The position numbers were made by a program, and so were the translations under genes. 52,568 nt of DNA from Saprospirales bacterium (GTDB lineage: Bacteria; Bacteroidota; Bacteroidia; Chitinophagales; JADJOU01). Below the pieces are notes generated by a model that worked only from the letters and a program-made list of their open reading frames with translations, had not been told where the DNA came from and made no database searches. The stretch spans positions 1 to 52,568 of the forward strand of contig CANHJR010000001.1 in the NCBI GenBank assembly GCA_947461165.1, read 5' to 3'. This document shows, piece by piece, positions 1 through 8,064 of this stretch (within the stretch, counting starts at the first letter, position 1; each line of letters starts with the position of its first letter).

Positions 1-633
1 GTTGTTGAAAACAATTCTTACTTTATCCTTATCAATTCGAAGTTGATCATAAATTTTGATTGTAAAATTTGCCTTATGCGTTTTGATAGAAATTTTGTCA
101 GCTGCAGTGACGTCTTGAAATTTCTTTTCAATAGCAACAGACTGATTTAATAGATTAGAAAGTACAAGTTGATTAACACTATCGTTTGTTGCTCCTGAGA
201 TCACATCAGCCTTTTTATTATATAGGTTAAACTTAAAATTTCGATTAATGATATTGATATGACCGGGGTCACACCGAGACGAATGTTGAGCTACGTATAA
301 GCCCGCGAGGACATAAAAATCAGCCATTAGATGGGATACACGCGCTTGAACGTAAATGGGACAATCATCAGAACGATTATTATTATCTAGTTCCTTGTAA
401 AAAATATTATTGTTTTTAGGATCAAAAGAACCTTCAATGGGATAAACAAATGAATCTGTTTTTGTTTTCAGGGTCGATTGACCCACTAAATTGTAGTTAG
501 AATCAATATCAATTTCTAAAAAATACTGGTTGAAGACTTTGTTTTTTATCAATAAGGAACCTTCAAACTTATTGATCTGTCCAAAGCTGTTCACAAAAAG
601 AAGAGATAAGACTATGCAAAACCCAAGCTTCAT
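1..633 (-). CDS. Secreted protein of unknown function (3' end cut off by window)
   Basis: An open frame begins at an ATG (631-633) and runs to base 1 without a stop, giving 211 residues; the C-terminus lies outside the window. The first ~19 residues (MKLGFCIVLSLLFVNSFGQ) form a classical Sec signal peptide with probable cleavage after the G-Q or just before it. The mature part is beta-rich and polar, with segments such as NKFEGSLLIKNKVFNQYFLE and VYPIEGSFDPKNNNIFYKEL, so a periplasmic or outer-membrane protein is likely. I recognise no domain. It lies 21 bases downstream of the recQ stop on the same strand and could share its transcript. Confidence 0.7.
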   Translation of the reverse strand, partial: MKLGFCIVLSLLFVNSFGQINKFEGSLLIKNKVFNQYFLEIDIDSNYNLVGQSTLKTKTDSFVYPIEGSFDPKNNNIFYKELDNNNRSDDCPIYVQARVSHLMADFYVLAGLYVAQHSSRCDPGHINIINRNFKFNLYNKKADVISGATNDSVNQLVLSNLLNQSVAIEKKFQDVTAADKISIKTHKANFTIKIYDQLRIDKDKVRIVFNN

Positions 634-654
634 CGAATACAAAAACAAAAAGTA

Positions 655-2865
655 TTAGATAATATTGTTACTAATAAATTGGAGTCTAACAGCGCGAATG
701 TCATCATCGGGCAAATCATCATCTACAAACGCTTCGAAACATTCTTTTATATCTCCAGTTTCGTTTGTTTGGAAAAAGTCAAGCATTTCCACAATCAATT
801 CTTCATCCAGAATGTCTTTAAGGTAATAGTTGATATTTAGTTTGGTTCCTGTATATACAATGGATTCAAGTTCATCAACCAAGGAGGAAAAACCCATCCC
901 AAGCTCCTTAGCAATGGTGTCTAAGGATATTTTTTTGTCAATACTGCTTATAATTTTAACTTTATCACTGCTTTTATTAATGACGGATCGAACAGTAAAA
1001 TCATAAGGTCTCAAAATATCATTTTCTTCAACATAGGAAGCGATTACTTTACAAAAAACTTCCCAATATTTGGAAGCCATAGCCTTTGTTATACCGGTTA
1101 TTTCAGTAAACTCATCTTGTGTAATAGGATATTTTATACACATTTCTTCAAGAGAAGGAGCTTGAATAAGAACATAAGGCGGTTTGTTGACTTTCTTTGC
1201 TTCGATTTTTCTGATGTCAAGGAGTATATTGTATAGATCTCGATCAACAGTAGAATGATTATTGCTGGCAAGAACAACATCTCCTTCGGATTCATAATCA
1301 TGGTTTAGAGAAATGTTTATTTCATATGGATTTAAAATAAAAGCTCTACCCTTATCTGTCATTTTTAGGGTTCCATATTCTTCTATTTCTCTATAAATCA
1401 AATTTTCAATAATGCATTTTCTAAGAACAGAAGTCCAATATAGGTCGTCCCCATTTTTACCTTGGCCAAATTCTGGCAAAAGATGATGTTTATATGAATT
1501 GACGCCATCCGTTTTATTACCCATTGCTATATTGGCAATATGCGCAAGGTAATGCGATTCAATGCAGCTTGAAATTATTTTTAGTGACAATACAATATCT
1601 GAAGTAACATTTTTTTGTTCCTTAGGGTTTTTACAGTTGTCACACATTTTTCCTTCTTTGCAACTATCATCGATATAATCTTGACCGAAGTAATTTAGAA
1701 GGAATTTTCTGCGACACTCACCACTTTCAATATAGGCAACCGTTTCGTCAATAAGCAACATTCCTCTTTCTCGCTCGGTGACCGTTTTATCGCTGAGCAT
1801 TTTTTCAACCTTATTGATATCTTTAAAATTGAAATAAGCGACACAGTTGCCTTCAAGCCCATCTCTTCCTGCGCGACCTGTTTCTTGATAGTAGTTTTCA
1901 AGAGATTTGGCAATATTGTAGTGAATGACAAAACGAATATCGGGCTTATCTATTCCCATCCCAAAAGCAACGGTGGCTACAATAACATGAATATCCTCAC
2001 TAAGAAAAGAATCTTGGGTGTTATTGCGCAATTTACTATCTAGCCCAGCATGATATGGAGCAGCCTTGATTCCATTTACACAAAGTGTTTCCGCTATGGA
2101 TTCCGCAGATTTTCTATTTAAAACATATATGATTCCCGATTGTCCATTTTGTGCTTTGATATATTGTATAATATTTTTAACAGCCCATTCATCATTTATC
2201 TTATGTCGTATTTCGTAATATAAATTGGGACGATTAAAGGAGCTTACGAAAAGATTGAATTTATCGAAGCCTAGGTTTTTTGTTATATCTATTTGAACTT
2301 TGGGTGTGGCCGTTGCCGTCAAAGCCATGATTGGAATTCGGTAGGGGATGCTTTTTACTGCATCTTTTATTTTTCGATATTCTGGACGAAAATCATGACC
2401 CCATTCAGAAATACAATGTGCTTCATCGATCGCCATAAATGAAATTTTAAAAGACTTTAAAAATTCAAGATTATCAGCTTTTGCCAACGTTTCTGGTGCG
2501 ATATATAGAAGTTTTGTATTTCCAGCACGAACCTCTTGTTCTACAATTCGCTTTTGTCCGACAGTCAGTGTGCTATTATAAAAGTGAGCAATATTGTCAT
2601 TTTCATTATAATTCCGAACCAGATCTACTTGATTTTTCATTAAAGCAATGAGCGGGGAAACGATAATTGCGGTTCCTTCAGAGATAATTCCTGGAAGTTG
2701 ATAACAAAGAGATTTCCCTCCACCGGTCGGCATTAACACAAATGTGTCATTTCCATTTAAAACGGATTGAATAATTTCTTCTTGATCACCTTTGAACGAG
2801 TTAAAGCCAAAATTAGCTTGAAGCAAGTCGGTAAGGCTTTGTTTTTTGTCTGTAGCGCTGCTCAT
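655..2865 (-). CDS. recQ: ATP-dependent DNA helicase RecQ
   Basis: A 736-residue RecQ helicase, a 3'-to-5' DNA helicase used in recombinational repair and fork processing. The Walker A motif PTGGGKS is near residues 46-52, the DEAH box at 147-150, and the arginine-finger motif QETGRAGRD at about 327-335. The RecQ zinc-binding cysteines are C384, C402, C408 and C411, followed by a winged-helix RQC region. An HRDC-like domain lies around 560-640, and a further C-terminal helical segment makes the protein longer than E. coli RecQ, as is usual in Bacteroidota. I chose the ATG at 2863-2865; the frame is open for another 21 codons upstream, but that extension (MFLFCSICQ...) is unlike RecQ N-termini. 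Confidence 0.96.
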   Translation of the reverse strand: MSSATDKKQSLTDLLQANFGFNSFKGDQEEIIQSVLNGNDTFVLMPTGGGKSLCYQLPGIISEGTAIIVSPLIALMKNQVDLVRNYNENDNIAHFYNSTLTVGQKRIVEQEVRAGNTKLLYIAPETLAKADNLEFLKSFKISFMAIDEAHCISEWGHDFRPEYRKIKDAVKSIPYRIPIMALTATATPKVQIDITKNLGFDKFNLFVSSFNRPNLYYEIRHKINDEWAVKNIIQYIKAQNGQSGIIYVLNRKSAESIAETLCVNGIKAAPYHAGLDSKLRNNTQDSFLSEDIHVIVATVAFGMGIDKPDIRFVIHYNIAKSLENYYQETGRAGRDGLEGNCVAYFNFKDINKVEKMLSDKTVTERERGMLLIDETVAYIESGECRRKFLLNYFGQDYIDDSCKEGKMCDNCKNPKEQKNVTSDIVLSLKIISSCIESHYLAHIANIAMGNKTDGVNSYKHHLLPEFGQGKNGDDLYWTSVLRKCIIENLIYREIEEYGTLKMTDKGRAFILNPYEINISLNHDYESEGDVVLASNNHSTVDRDLYNILLDIRKIEAKKVNKPPYVLIQAPSLEEMCIKYPITQDEFTEITGITKAMASKYWEVFCKVIASYVEENDILRPYDFTVRSVINKSSDKVKIISSIDKKISLDTIAKELGMGFSSLVDELESIVYTGTKLNINYYLKDILDEELIVEMLDFFQTNETGDIKECFEAFVDDDLPDDDIRAVRLQFISNNII

Positions 2866-2987
2866 AATGCCTAAATTTCTGAAATTAAAAATAATGATAT
2901 TTTGACAAATAGAACAGAACAAAAACATTTTTAATAAAAAAAACCTTAAGAATTGTGATTACACCTCCAATCGTGGTAAAATAACCT

Positions 2988-2995
2988 TAATTTTG
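2988..2995 (+). promoter_or_regulatory. Candidate -7 box upstream of tsaB
   Basis: TAATTTTG matches the Bacteroidota -7 consensus TAnnTTTG and ends 6 bases before the tsaB ATG. A start site about 7 bases downstream would give an essentially leaderless mRNA. No good TTTG -33 box is seen at the expected distance, so the call is tentative. Confidence 0.4.
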
Positions 2996-3001
2996 GCCTC
3001 A

Positions 3002-3625
3002 ATGTATAATACTCTTATAATAGATACCGCTCTTCCGCAACTCAGTTTGGCTTTGATTTGCGAGAATGGTGACGAAAGGGCGATCGTGTTGGAAGAAGAA
3101 TTTAAACATGCAAAACGGATTACTCTTGAAATTGAGAAATTGCTCAAATCGTGTAATCTTTGTTTGTCAGATTTGAATTACATTGCCATAAATGAAGGAC
3201 CAGGATCATTCACAGGCTTGAGGGTTGGATCTAGTACAGCAAAAGGCTTGTGTTTTGGTTTAAAAATTCCACTACTGACAATAAAAGGAATCGAAGCCAT
3301 GGCTATGGCCATATATCAAGAGAACCAAAACGACTATTCTGACATTTTTATTTTGATAGATGCTAGAAGAGAGAATTATTTTTACACACAGGTTTCGAAG
3401 GGGGAGGTCATAATTCCAATTAGTTTTGATGCGAATCAAAATATTCAACAACATATAGCAGGTTGCGAACGTCCAATGATTATAAAATCGGATGAAAAAT
3501 CAAAAAACAAACTATCGGCAAAATTCATGATAGCAGAAGTAAAGAATAAAATTGCTGCAAAGGATTTTACAGACATATCATTATTTGAACCAAACTATTA
3601 TCTAAATAATTATCAAAAAAAGTGA
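3002..3625 (+). CDS. tsaB: tRNA threonylcarbamoyladenosine biosynthesis protein TsaB
   Basis: A 207-residue ASKHA-fold protein. TsaB partners TsaD and TsaE in transferring the threonylcarbamoyl group to A37 of ANN-decoding tRNAs. The family signature GPGSFTGLR is at residues 66-74, with the N-terminal strand MYNTLIIDTA and the following ATP-fold elements typical of TsaB. I chose ATG 3002; an in-frame TTG three codons upstream is less likely. The stop codon overlaps the GTG of the next gene in a GTGA arrangement, so the downstream regulator is probably translationally coupled. TcdA, which cyclises the same t6A modification, is encoded at 47584. Confidence 0.93.
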   Translation: MYNTLIIDTALPQLSLALICENGDERAIVLEEEFKHAKRITLEIEKLLKSCNLCLSDLNYIAINEGPGSFTGLRVGSSTAKGLCFGLKIPLLTIKGIEAMAMAIYQENQNDYSDIFILIDARRENYFYTQVSKGEVIIPISFDANQNIQQHIAGCERPMIIKSDEKSKNKLSAKFMIAEVKNKIAAKDFTDISLFEPNYYLNNYQKK

Positions 3626-4206
3626 TATTTACTCCGGAAAAATTGAGCGAAATAAGACTCAAGTATCTTCAGCTGCGAACGATCACAAACTCGAGCAGGT
3701 ATTATATTTATAATATTATCAGGAAGCAGGAATCTATTCATGTGACTGAAATTTGTAGAATTTCCAATTTGTCACAGCCAATAGTGAGTCAAAACATTTC
3801 CACTCTCCGCAAGGCGAATCTTGTGGAGACCAATCAAATTGATAAATTCGTTTATTATTCTACCAACAATTTCGAAATTCAAAAACTGATAATATATAGC
3901 CAATATATAAGTAATAAAGAAACAAGGACAGAAAGCAAGGAGCTAAGTGAAAACTATGTCCTTTTGAGAGAGGCGTATTGTTTTTTAAAGTCAATATTGA
4001 ATCCAGGGCGGCTTAGTGTTCTTGAAATCTTGAATAGGTCTGGGGAGTTATCAGTCAATCAAATTTCGGCAATGACACAACTCGGTCAATCAATTGTATC
4101 TCAACACCTAAGCAATTTAAAAACAAGCAACCTTGTGTTTAGCAAAAAACTAGGAAAACAGGTTCTTTATAAAACCAATATAGAGAAAATCAATTCTTTA
4201 TTTTAA
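3622..4206 (+). CDS. Tandem winged-helix (ArsR-like) transcriptional regulator
   Basis: A 194-residue protein made of two ArsR/MarR-like winged-helix units. The first spans about residues 15-85 with recognition helix SQPIVSQNISTLRKA (51-65). The second spans about 115-190 with GQSIVSQHLSNLKTS (155-169). The two recognition helices are clearly similar, so this is an internal duplication, and each unit ends in a wing-like YYS/LYK strand. No metal-binding cysteine pair typical of ArsR sensors is visible. Translation starts at GTG 3622, overlapping the tsaB stop by four bases. The gene end overlaps that of the opposing ABC transporter gene (shared TTAA). Which genes it controls is unknown; self or neighbour control is an inference. 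Confidence 0.75.
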   Translation: MIFTPEKLSEIRLKYLQLRTITNSSRYYIYNIIRKQESIHVTEICRISNLSQPIVSQNISTLRKANLVETNQIDKFVYYSTNNFEIQKLIIYSQYISNKETRTESKELSENYVLLREAYCFLKSILNPGRLSVLEILNRSGELSVNQISAMTQLGQSIVSQHLSNLKTSNLVFSKKLGKQVLYKTNIEKINSLF

Positions 4207-5948
4207 GGCAAATCATCAGACAGTACCTTTTGTTCAACAAAGTATTTTTGGTAATGTGTGTTGGAATCTAGGAGCGATTGATGACTTCCAATTCCAAGAA
4301 TTTCTCCTTTGCCAAGAATCATTATTTGATCAGCCTGCATGACAGTGCTCAAGCGATGGGCAATAATAATGGATGTTTTGCTTTTCACAATTTTCTCAAT
4401 CAATTTTTGAATATAATATTCTGTATTGGAGTCTATGGAAGAAGTTGCTTCGTCGAGAATCAAAATGGCGGGATTTTTTACAATTGCACGAAACAAAGAA
4501 ATTATTTGCCGTTGACCATGGGAGAGTGAATTCCCTCGCTCGCGAATATGAAAATCATAATCATTTGGCAACTTCATAAAGAAATCATGAATGTCTAATT
4601 CTTTTGCCATTTCAATAACAGCTTCTTTAGAAACTTGGTTGCTTTCTATTTGGATATTATCAAGAATAGAGCCTGAAAAAAGATAAACATCTTGCAAAAC
4701 CATCGAAATTTTTCGACGATAACTTTGGAGCTCAAAGTCTAGAATATTAGTATCATCAATCGAGATGGTTCCTGCTTCAAAATCATAAAATCGATTTAAA
4801 ACATTAATTATGCTTGTTTTGCCGCTGCCAGTCGCACCAATTATTGCAAGAGACGTTCCAGCCGGAACTTGAAAAGAGATATCTTTTAGAATGGGAACAT
4901 TCGGAACGTATGAGAACGATACATTAGAGAATTCTATATTTCCGTGAATATTGTCGGCCGATAAAACACCTCTATTTTCTTCTTCGGATGGATTATCAAT
5001 CAATGAAAAAACGCGCTCCGAGGCTACGAAACCCATTTGAATCTGGTTGAATTTATCTGCAAAAAACCGCATTGGCCGAAACAACAAGTTTAAGTATAAC
5101 AAAAATGAAGTTATAATCCCAATTGAAACATTTTGTGACTGAAAACCATACAGCGCCACATAGCTAACCACCAAACCAATACTGACAGCAATCAAGGCTT
5201 CAAGAACCGGAAAAAACCAAGAAAAATACCAAATACTTTTAATGTTTAGTGCGGTAAATTCTTTATTCAATTTATCAAACTTAAACGATTCTTTGGTCTC
5301 GGCAAGAAATGATTTAATAATTTTATATCCCATGAAATGCTCCTGAGCAAAGGCGTTTAGATCGCCAATTTTATCTCGTATTTTTTGATTGGTAATTTTT
5401 GTTTTTTCTTTGAAAACATATGTAGCAATATATAAAAAAGGTAAGGTTGTCAAAGAGATCAAAGTCAGTTTGACATCTGTGTAAAGCATGGCCCCTAGCA
5501 CAAAAATGATGGTAAGGACGTCCGATACAATTGTAAAAAAATTATCAGAATAAACCTCATTGATCGTTTCAACATCATTGATCGTTCGTGTTGTCAGTTT
5601 TCCAGTTGGTGTGTTATCAAAATATTGAACGTGTAAGCCCATAAGATGAGAAAAAACCTTCTGGCGAAGATCATGAACAATGTTTTGACTAAAAAAGGAG
5701 GTTGCATAGACAAAAGAAAAACGCAGGAGTGATTCAAAAATGAGAAGTCCAAACAATAAGGAACAGTGAAATGTCAAGCGGTCTTGAGCTCCGGACTTTA
5801 AATCTTGATCAATAATCGTTTGCATTAGGTATGGTCGGATTGGCGTCAAACCAGAAATGATAATTGCTAGAAAAAACGAGAAAACAAACCAAGACCTATA
5901 AGGTAAAGCATATTTTACGATATGATGAAATGTGTTGTTTGTTTTCAA
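4203..5948 (-). CDS. ABC exporter, fused permease/ATPase (MsbA/MdlB-like)
   Basis: A 581-residue half-transporter with an N-terminal six-helix membrane domain (residues ~15-310) and a C-terminal nucleotide-binding domain (~335-575). Visible motifs are Walker A GATGSGKTS, signature LSHGQRQ (His replaces the second Gly of LSGGQ), Walker B ILILDEATSSID and the H-loop IIAHRLST. It probably works as a dimer exporting lipid or a hydrophobic compound; the substrate cannot be inferred. The start is TTG at 5946-5948: no in-frame ATG occurs between the upstream stop and the first membrane helix. It sits 11 bases after truA on the same strand, so it is probably the last gene of that operon. Confidence 0.88.
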   Translation of the reverse strand: MKTNNTFHHIVKYALPYRSWFVFSFFLAIIISGLTPIRPYLMQTIIDQDLKSGAQDRLTFHCSLLFGLLIFESLLRFSFVYATSFFSQNIVHDLRQKVFSHLMGLHVQYFDNTPTGKLTTRTINDVETINEVYSDNFFTIVSDVLTIIFVLGAMLYTDVKLTLISLTTLPFLYIATYVFKEKTKITNQKIRDKIGDLNAFAQEHFMGYKIIKSFLAETKESFKFDKLNKEFTALNIKSIWYFSWFFPVLEALIAVSIGLVVSYVALYGFQSQNVSIGIITSFLLYLNLLFRPMRFFADKFNQIQMGFVASERVFSLIDNPSEEENRGVLSADNIHGNIEFSNVSFSYVPNVPILKDISFQVPAGTSLAIIGATGSGKTSIINVLNRFYDFEAGTISIDDTNILDFELQSYRRKISMVLQDVYLFSGSILDNIQIESNQVSKEAVIEMAKELDIHDFFMKLPNDYDFHIRERGNSLSHGQRQIISLFRAIVKNPAILILDEATSSIDSNTEYYIQKLIEKIVKSKTSIIIAHRLSTVMQADQIMILGKGEILGIGSHQSLLDSNTHYQKYFVEQKVLSDDLP

Positions 5949-5959
5949 AATACGCAGTT

Positions 5960-6718
5960 CTATTTATTGTTTAAAAAAGGATAATAAACATTGACCAAGT
6001 GAAGACCATTGGCTGGCGCTAAACCGATCAGTCTGAACTCAATCTGCTGGTCCATACAGGTTTCGAATTCCTTCAAAGATAGTTTTTCTCGACCAATCAA
6101 CACCAATGTTCCCATAATGCGACGCACCATATTGTGAAGAAATCGATTAGCAGAAATTTCAAAACGATATACATGATCATCTATTTTATTCAAACAACAA
6201 TGGTGAAGAGTACAATTCGTTTTTTTGTGCTCTTTGTCTAGCTTTATTAACGGTAAAAACTCGCTATAATTCAACAAGAGTTGAGTTGCTTTTTGCATCA
6301 TCTCAATATTTAGATCATGGTGCAGATATTCATAACTATATAATCGACGAAAAGGATTTTTTTGGGTATGTAAATAATAATGATAAGTGCGGGATGAGGC
6401 ACTAAAACGAGCATTGTCGCCATTATTAACTTCGAAAATTTCTTTTATTGCAATAGCCCTAGGAAGAATAGAGTTTAACTTCATGACCACCTTGTCATCT
6501 ACTTCACCACAATAATCCCAGTGTGCATAATAGTCATCGGCATGTACCCCAGCATCTGTTCTGCCGCAACCGAGAATTGCTTGTTTTTCTCGAAAAAGTG
6601 TGGTTAAGGCTTGTTCTATAGAGCCTTGAATGGAGTCGCCATTTTTCTGATTTTGCCATCCACAAAAATTGGTTCCATCATATGACAATCTAATAAAATA
6701 TCTTTTTTTGGGAATCAC
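5960..6718 (-). CDS. truA: tRNA pseudouridine synthase A
   Basis: A 252-residue TruA, which converts uridines 38-40 of the tRNA anticodon stem to pseudouridine. The N-terminal RLSYDGTNFCGWQNQ motif and the active-site loop GRTDAGVHA (catalytic D55) are intact. The C-terminal NRFLHNMVRRIMGTL segment is also typical. The start is GTG at 6716-6718, overlapping the stop codon of the 60-codon upstream ORF by four bases; the next residues MIPKKRYFIRLSYDG match the usual TruA N-terminus. The gene is probably expressed from the promoter upstream of the small ORF (6918-6950). Confidence 0.95.
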   Translation of the reverse strand: MIPKKRYFIRLSYDGTNFCGWQNQKNGDSIQGSIEQALTTLFREKQAILGCGRTDAGVHADDYYAHWDYCGEVDDKVVMKLNSILPRAIAIKEIFEVNNGDNARFSASSRTYHYYLHTQKNPFRRLYSYEYLHHDLNIEMMQKATQLLLNYSEFLPLIKLDKEHKKTNCTLHHCCLNKIDDHVYRFEISANRFLHNMVRRIMGTLVLIGREKLSLKEFETCMDQQIEFRLIGLAPANGLHLVNVYYPFLNNK

Positions 6719-6897
6719 GAATTGTTGCTATAATGCTTAAAGGTGTTTCCTTCTTCTATGGTTGTTACTTTGAATCCTCGAACAAACCACTCCATACTTT
6801 GAACGACAACACCAGTTTCTCCAAATACCATCTTCCCATCAACGTCGCGTAGTCTATTGGCGACGTTTTCACTCGTTCTATTTCCTTGCCACTCCAT
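6715..6897 (-). pseudogene. Remnant of a YpfJ/KPN_02809-type neutral zinc metallopeptidase (both ends, no catalytic core)
   Basis: A 60-codon intact ORF. Its first residues, MEWQGNRTSENVANR, resemble the N-terminus of the YpfJ-type neutral zinc metallopeptidase family (M-x-W-x-G-R-x-S-x-N-V-x-D-R). Its C-terminal part, SMEWFVRGFKVTTIEEGNTF, resembles the C-terminus of the same family (W-F-x-[RK]-G-F ... G-[ND]-T-F). Everything between, including the transmembrane anchor and the HExxH zinc site of a normal ~280-residue protein, is missing, so an in-frame internal deletion is the simplest reading. The frame remains open and is translationally linked to truA (GTG of truA overlaps its TGA). A strong promoter match lies directly upstream. 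It may survive as a leader for truA. The family assignment is from memory of conserved ends, not from a search. Confidence 0.6.
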
Positions 6898-6917
6898 CGG
6901 GATTAAATATTTTAGGA

Positions 6918-6950
6918 CAAATTTAATATGATATTATAATCTTCGGCAAA
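6918..6950 (-). promoter_or_regulatory. Promoter for the small ORF-truA-ABC exporter operon
   Basis: On the minus strand TTTG (6947-6950) is followed after 21 bases by TAAATTTG (6918-6925), a good match to the Bacteroidota sigma-ABfr consensus TTTG / TAnnTTTG. The predicted start near 6911 leaves a leader of about 14 bases before the ATG at 6897. Confidence 0.65.
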
Positions 6951-7281
6951 CTATTTTGGTTTCCTTAAGATTATCTAGGCTAAAAGCAAAAACAAGTGGT
7001 TTTATGTGTGCATTCATTAAGATAAAAGATCAAGAAATTATGATTTTAAAAGCTTTGCCTGTGCTTTGTAACCATGGTGAGTTGTGCCCATGGAGTATCG
7101 ACTATTTAATCAAAACTTACAAAGTCTAATTCCAGCCCCAGAATCAAAGCCATGGACTTATAAGGGAAATAGAACAAACAATATTGGATTAAGCTTTGTT
7201 GAAGTATTCTAAGTATTTTTAGCAGGGATATAATATCTATTAGTTATAACTTTAACGTCTCGACCACAATTGGGATTTTTT
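6926..7281. other. Intergenic region between divergent genes, no assignable gene
   Basis: This AT-rich stretch separates the truA operon from the CarboxypepD_reg-like gene. Apart from the -33 box of the truA-side promoter I see only two overlapping plus-strand frames of 41-42 codons, from ATG 7004 and ATG 7090. They show no recognisable domain and no promoter, and they could be chance frames or debris of a lost gene. No tRNA, hairpin terminator or repeat was found. Confidence 0.5.
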
Positions 7282-8064
7282 ATGTCCAAAACATTTTATT
7301 TCATTTTATTTCTTTGCAGTAGCCTCTGGGCTAGTTCTCAATCATATACGATAGAGGGCAAAGTTATAAATCTCAATACTCAGTCTCCACTAATAGGTTG
7401 TTCCGTATATAATGTTACAAGGCAGACAGGTACAATCACCAACGAAGATGGAAACTATAGGTTGACTGTTCAAAAAGGAGATTTGGTTCAGTTTAGTTAT
7501 ATCGGTATGTTGCCCATAGAGCAAACAATAATTGAAAGTGAGACGATTAATGTCGAAATGAAATATCTTGTCAGAAAAATACGAGACGTGGTTATCAATG
7601 GGGGCAGTCTTGCAAAGAACTCAGTCCTTTACAACAAGAACTTTGAACGGCGAGTAAAAAACAAATTCATAGAGCCTAAACGTAAAACGGCTCAAGAAAA
7701 AATGATGGAAGCGGCGCCGTCAATAACAGCAGACGGAGGATTTAGTTTTTCACCAGTTACATTTTTGTATTATGCGTTTAGCAAAAGAGAACAGCGTAGG
7801 CTTCAGGCGGTTATTGATATACAACAAATGGACAATAGCAATCAAAAATATTCATTGGAGTTTATTTCTGCTATAACAGGAGAAGAAAATATAGATGAAT
7901 TAAAAGATATAAAAGCACATTGCTACTTTCCGCATGATCTAGTATTACGCAGTTCATACTATGAGCTAGGAATAATTTTGAAGGAATGCTATGTCGGATA
8001 TCTTGTGTCTAAAAGTGAAAAGGAAAAACTCTTAGAACAAATAAATCAACCCTCAAAAAACTAG
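7282..8064 (+). CDS. Secreted protein with CarboxypepD_reg-like (beta-sandwich) domain
   Basis: A 260-residue protein. The signal peptide (MSKTFYFILFLCSSLWASSQ) is followed by a CarboxypepD_reg-like domain at about residues 22-100. The hallmark pattern is GKVINLNTQSPLIGCSVYN ... GTITNEDGNYRLTVQKGD ... FSYIGM. In Bacteroidota this transthyretin-like fold often sits at the N-terminus of TonB-dependent transporters, but here no barrel follows. The rest is a basic/helical region of unknown function with FEPKRKT- and SKREQRR-like charged stretches. I chose ATG 7282 because an upstream TTG only adds four residues before the signal peptide. Its stop overlaps the convergent parE stop (CTAG, 8061-8064). 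Confidence 0.75.
   Translation: MSKTFYFILFLCSSLWASSQSYTIEGKVINLNTQSPLIGCSVYNVTRQTGTITNEDGNYRLTVQKGDLVQFSYIGMLPIEQTIIESETINVEMKYLVRKIRDVVINGGSLAKNSVLYNKNFERRVKNKFIEPKRKTAQEKMMEAAPSITADGGFSFSPVTFLYYAFSKREQRRLQAVIDIQQMDNSNQKYSLEFISAITGEENIDELKDIKAHCYFPHDLVLRSSYYELGIILKECYVGYLVSKSEKEKLLEQINQPSKN

Noticed and set aside
7004..7212. Two overlapping short plus-strand frames (ATG 7004 and ATG 7090, ~41 codons each) as small genes
   Set aside because: No promoter box, no recognisable domain and mutual overlap; chance frames or debris are as likely.
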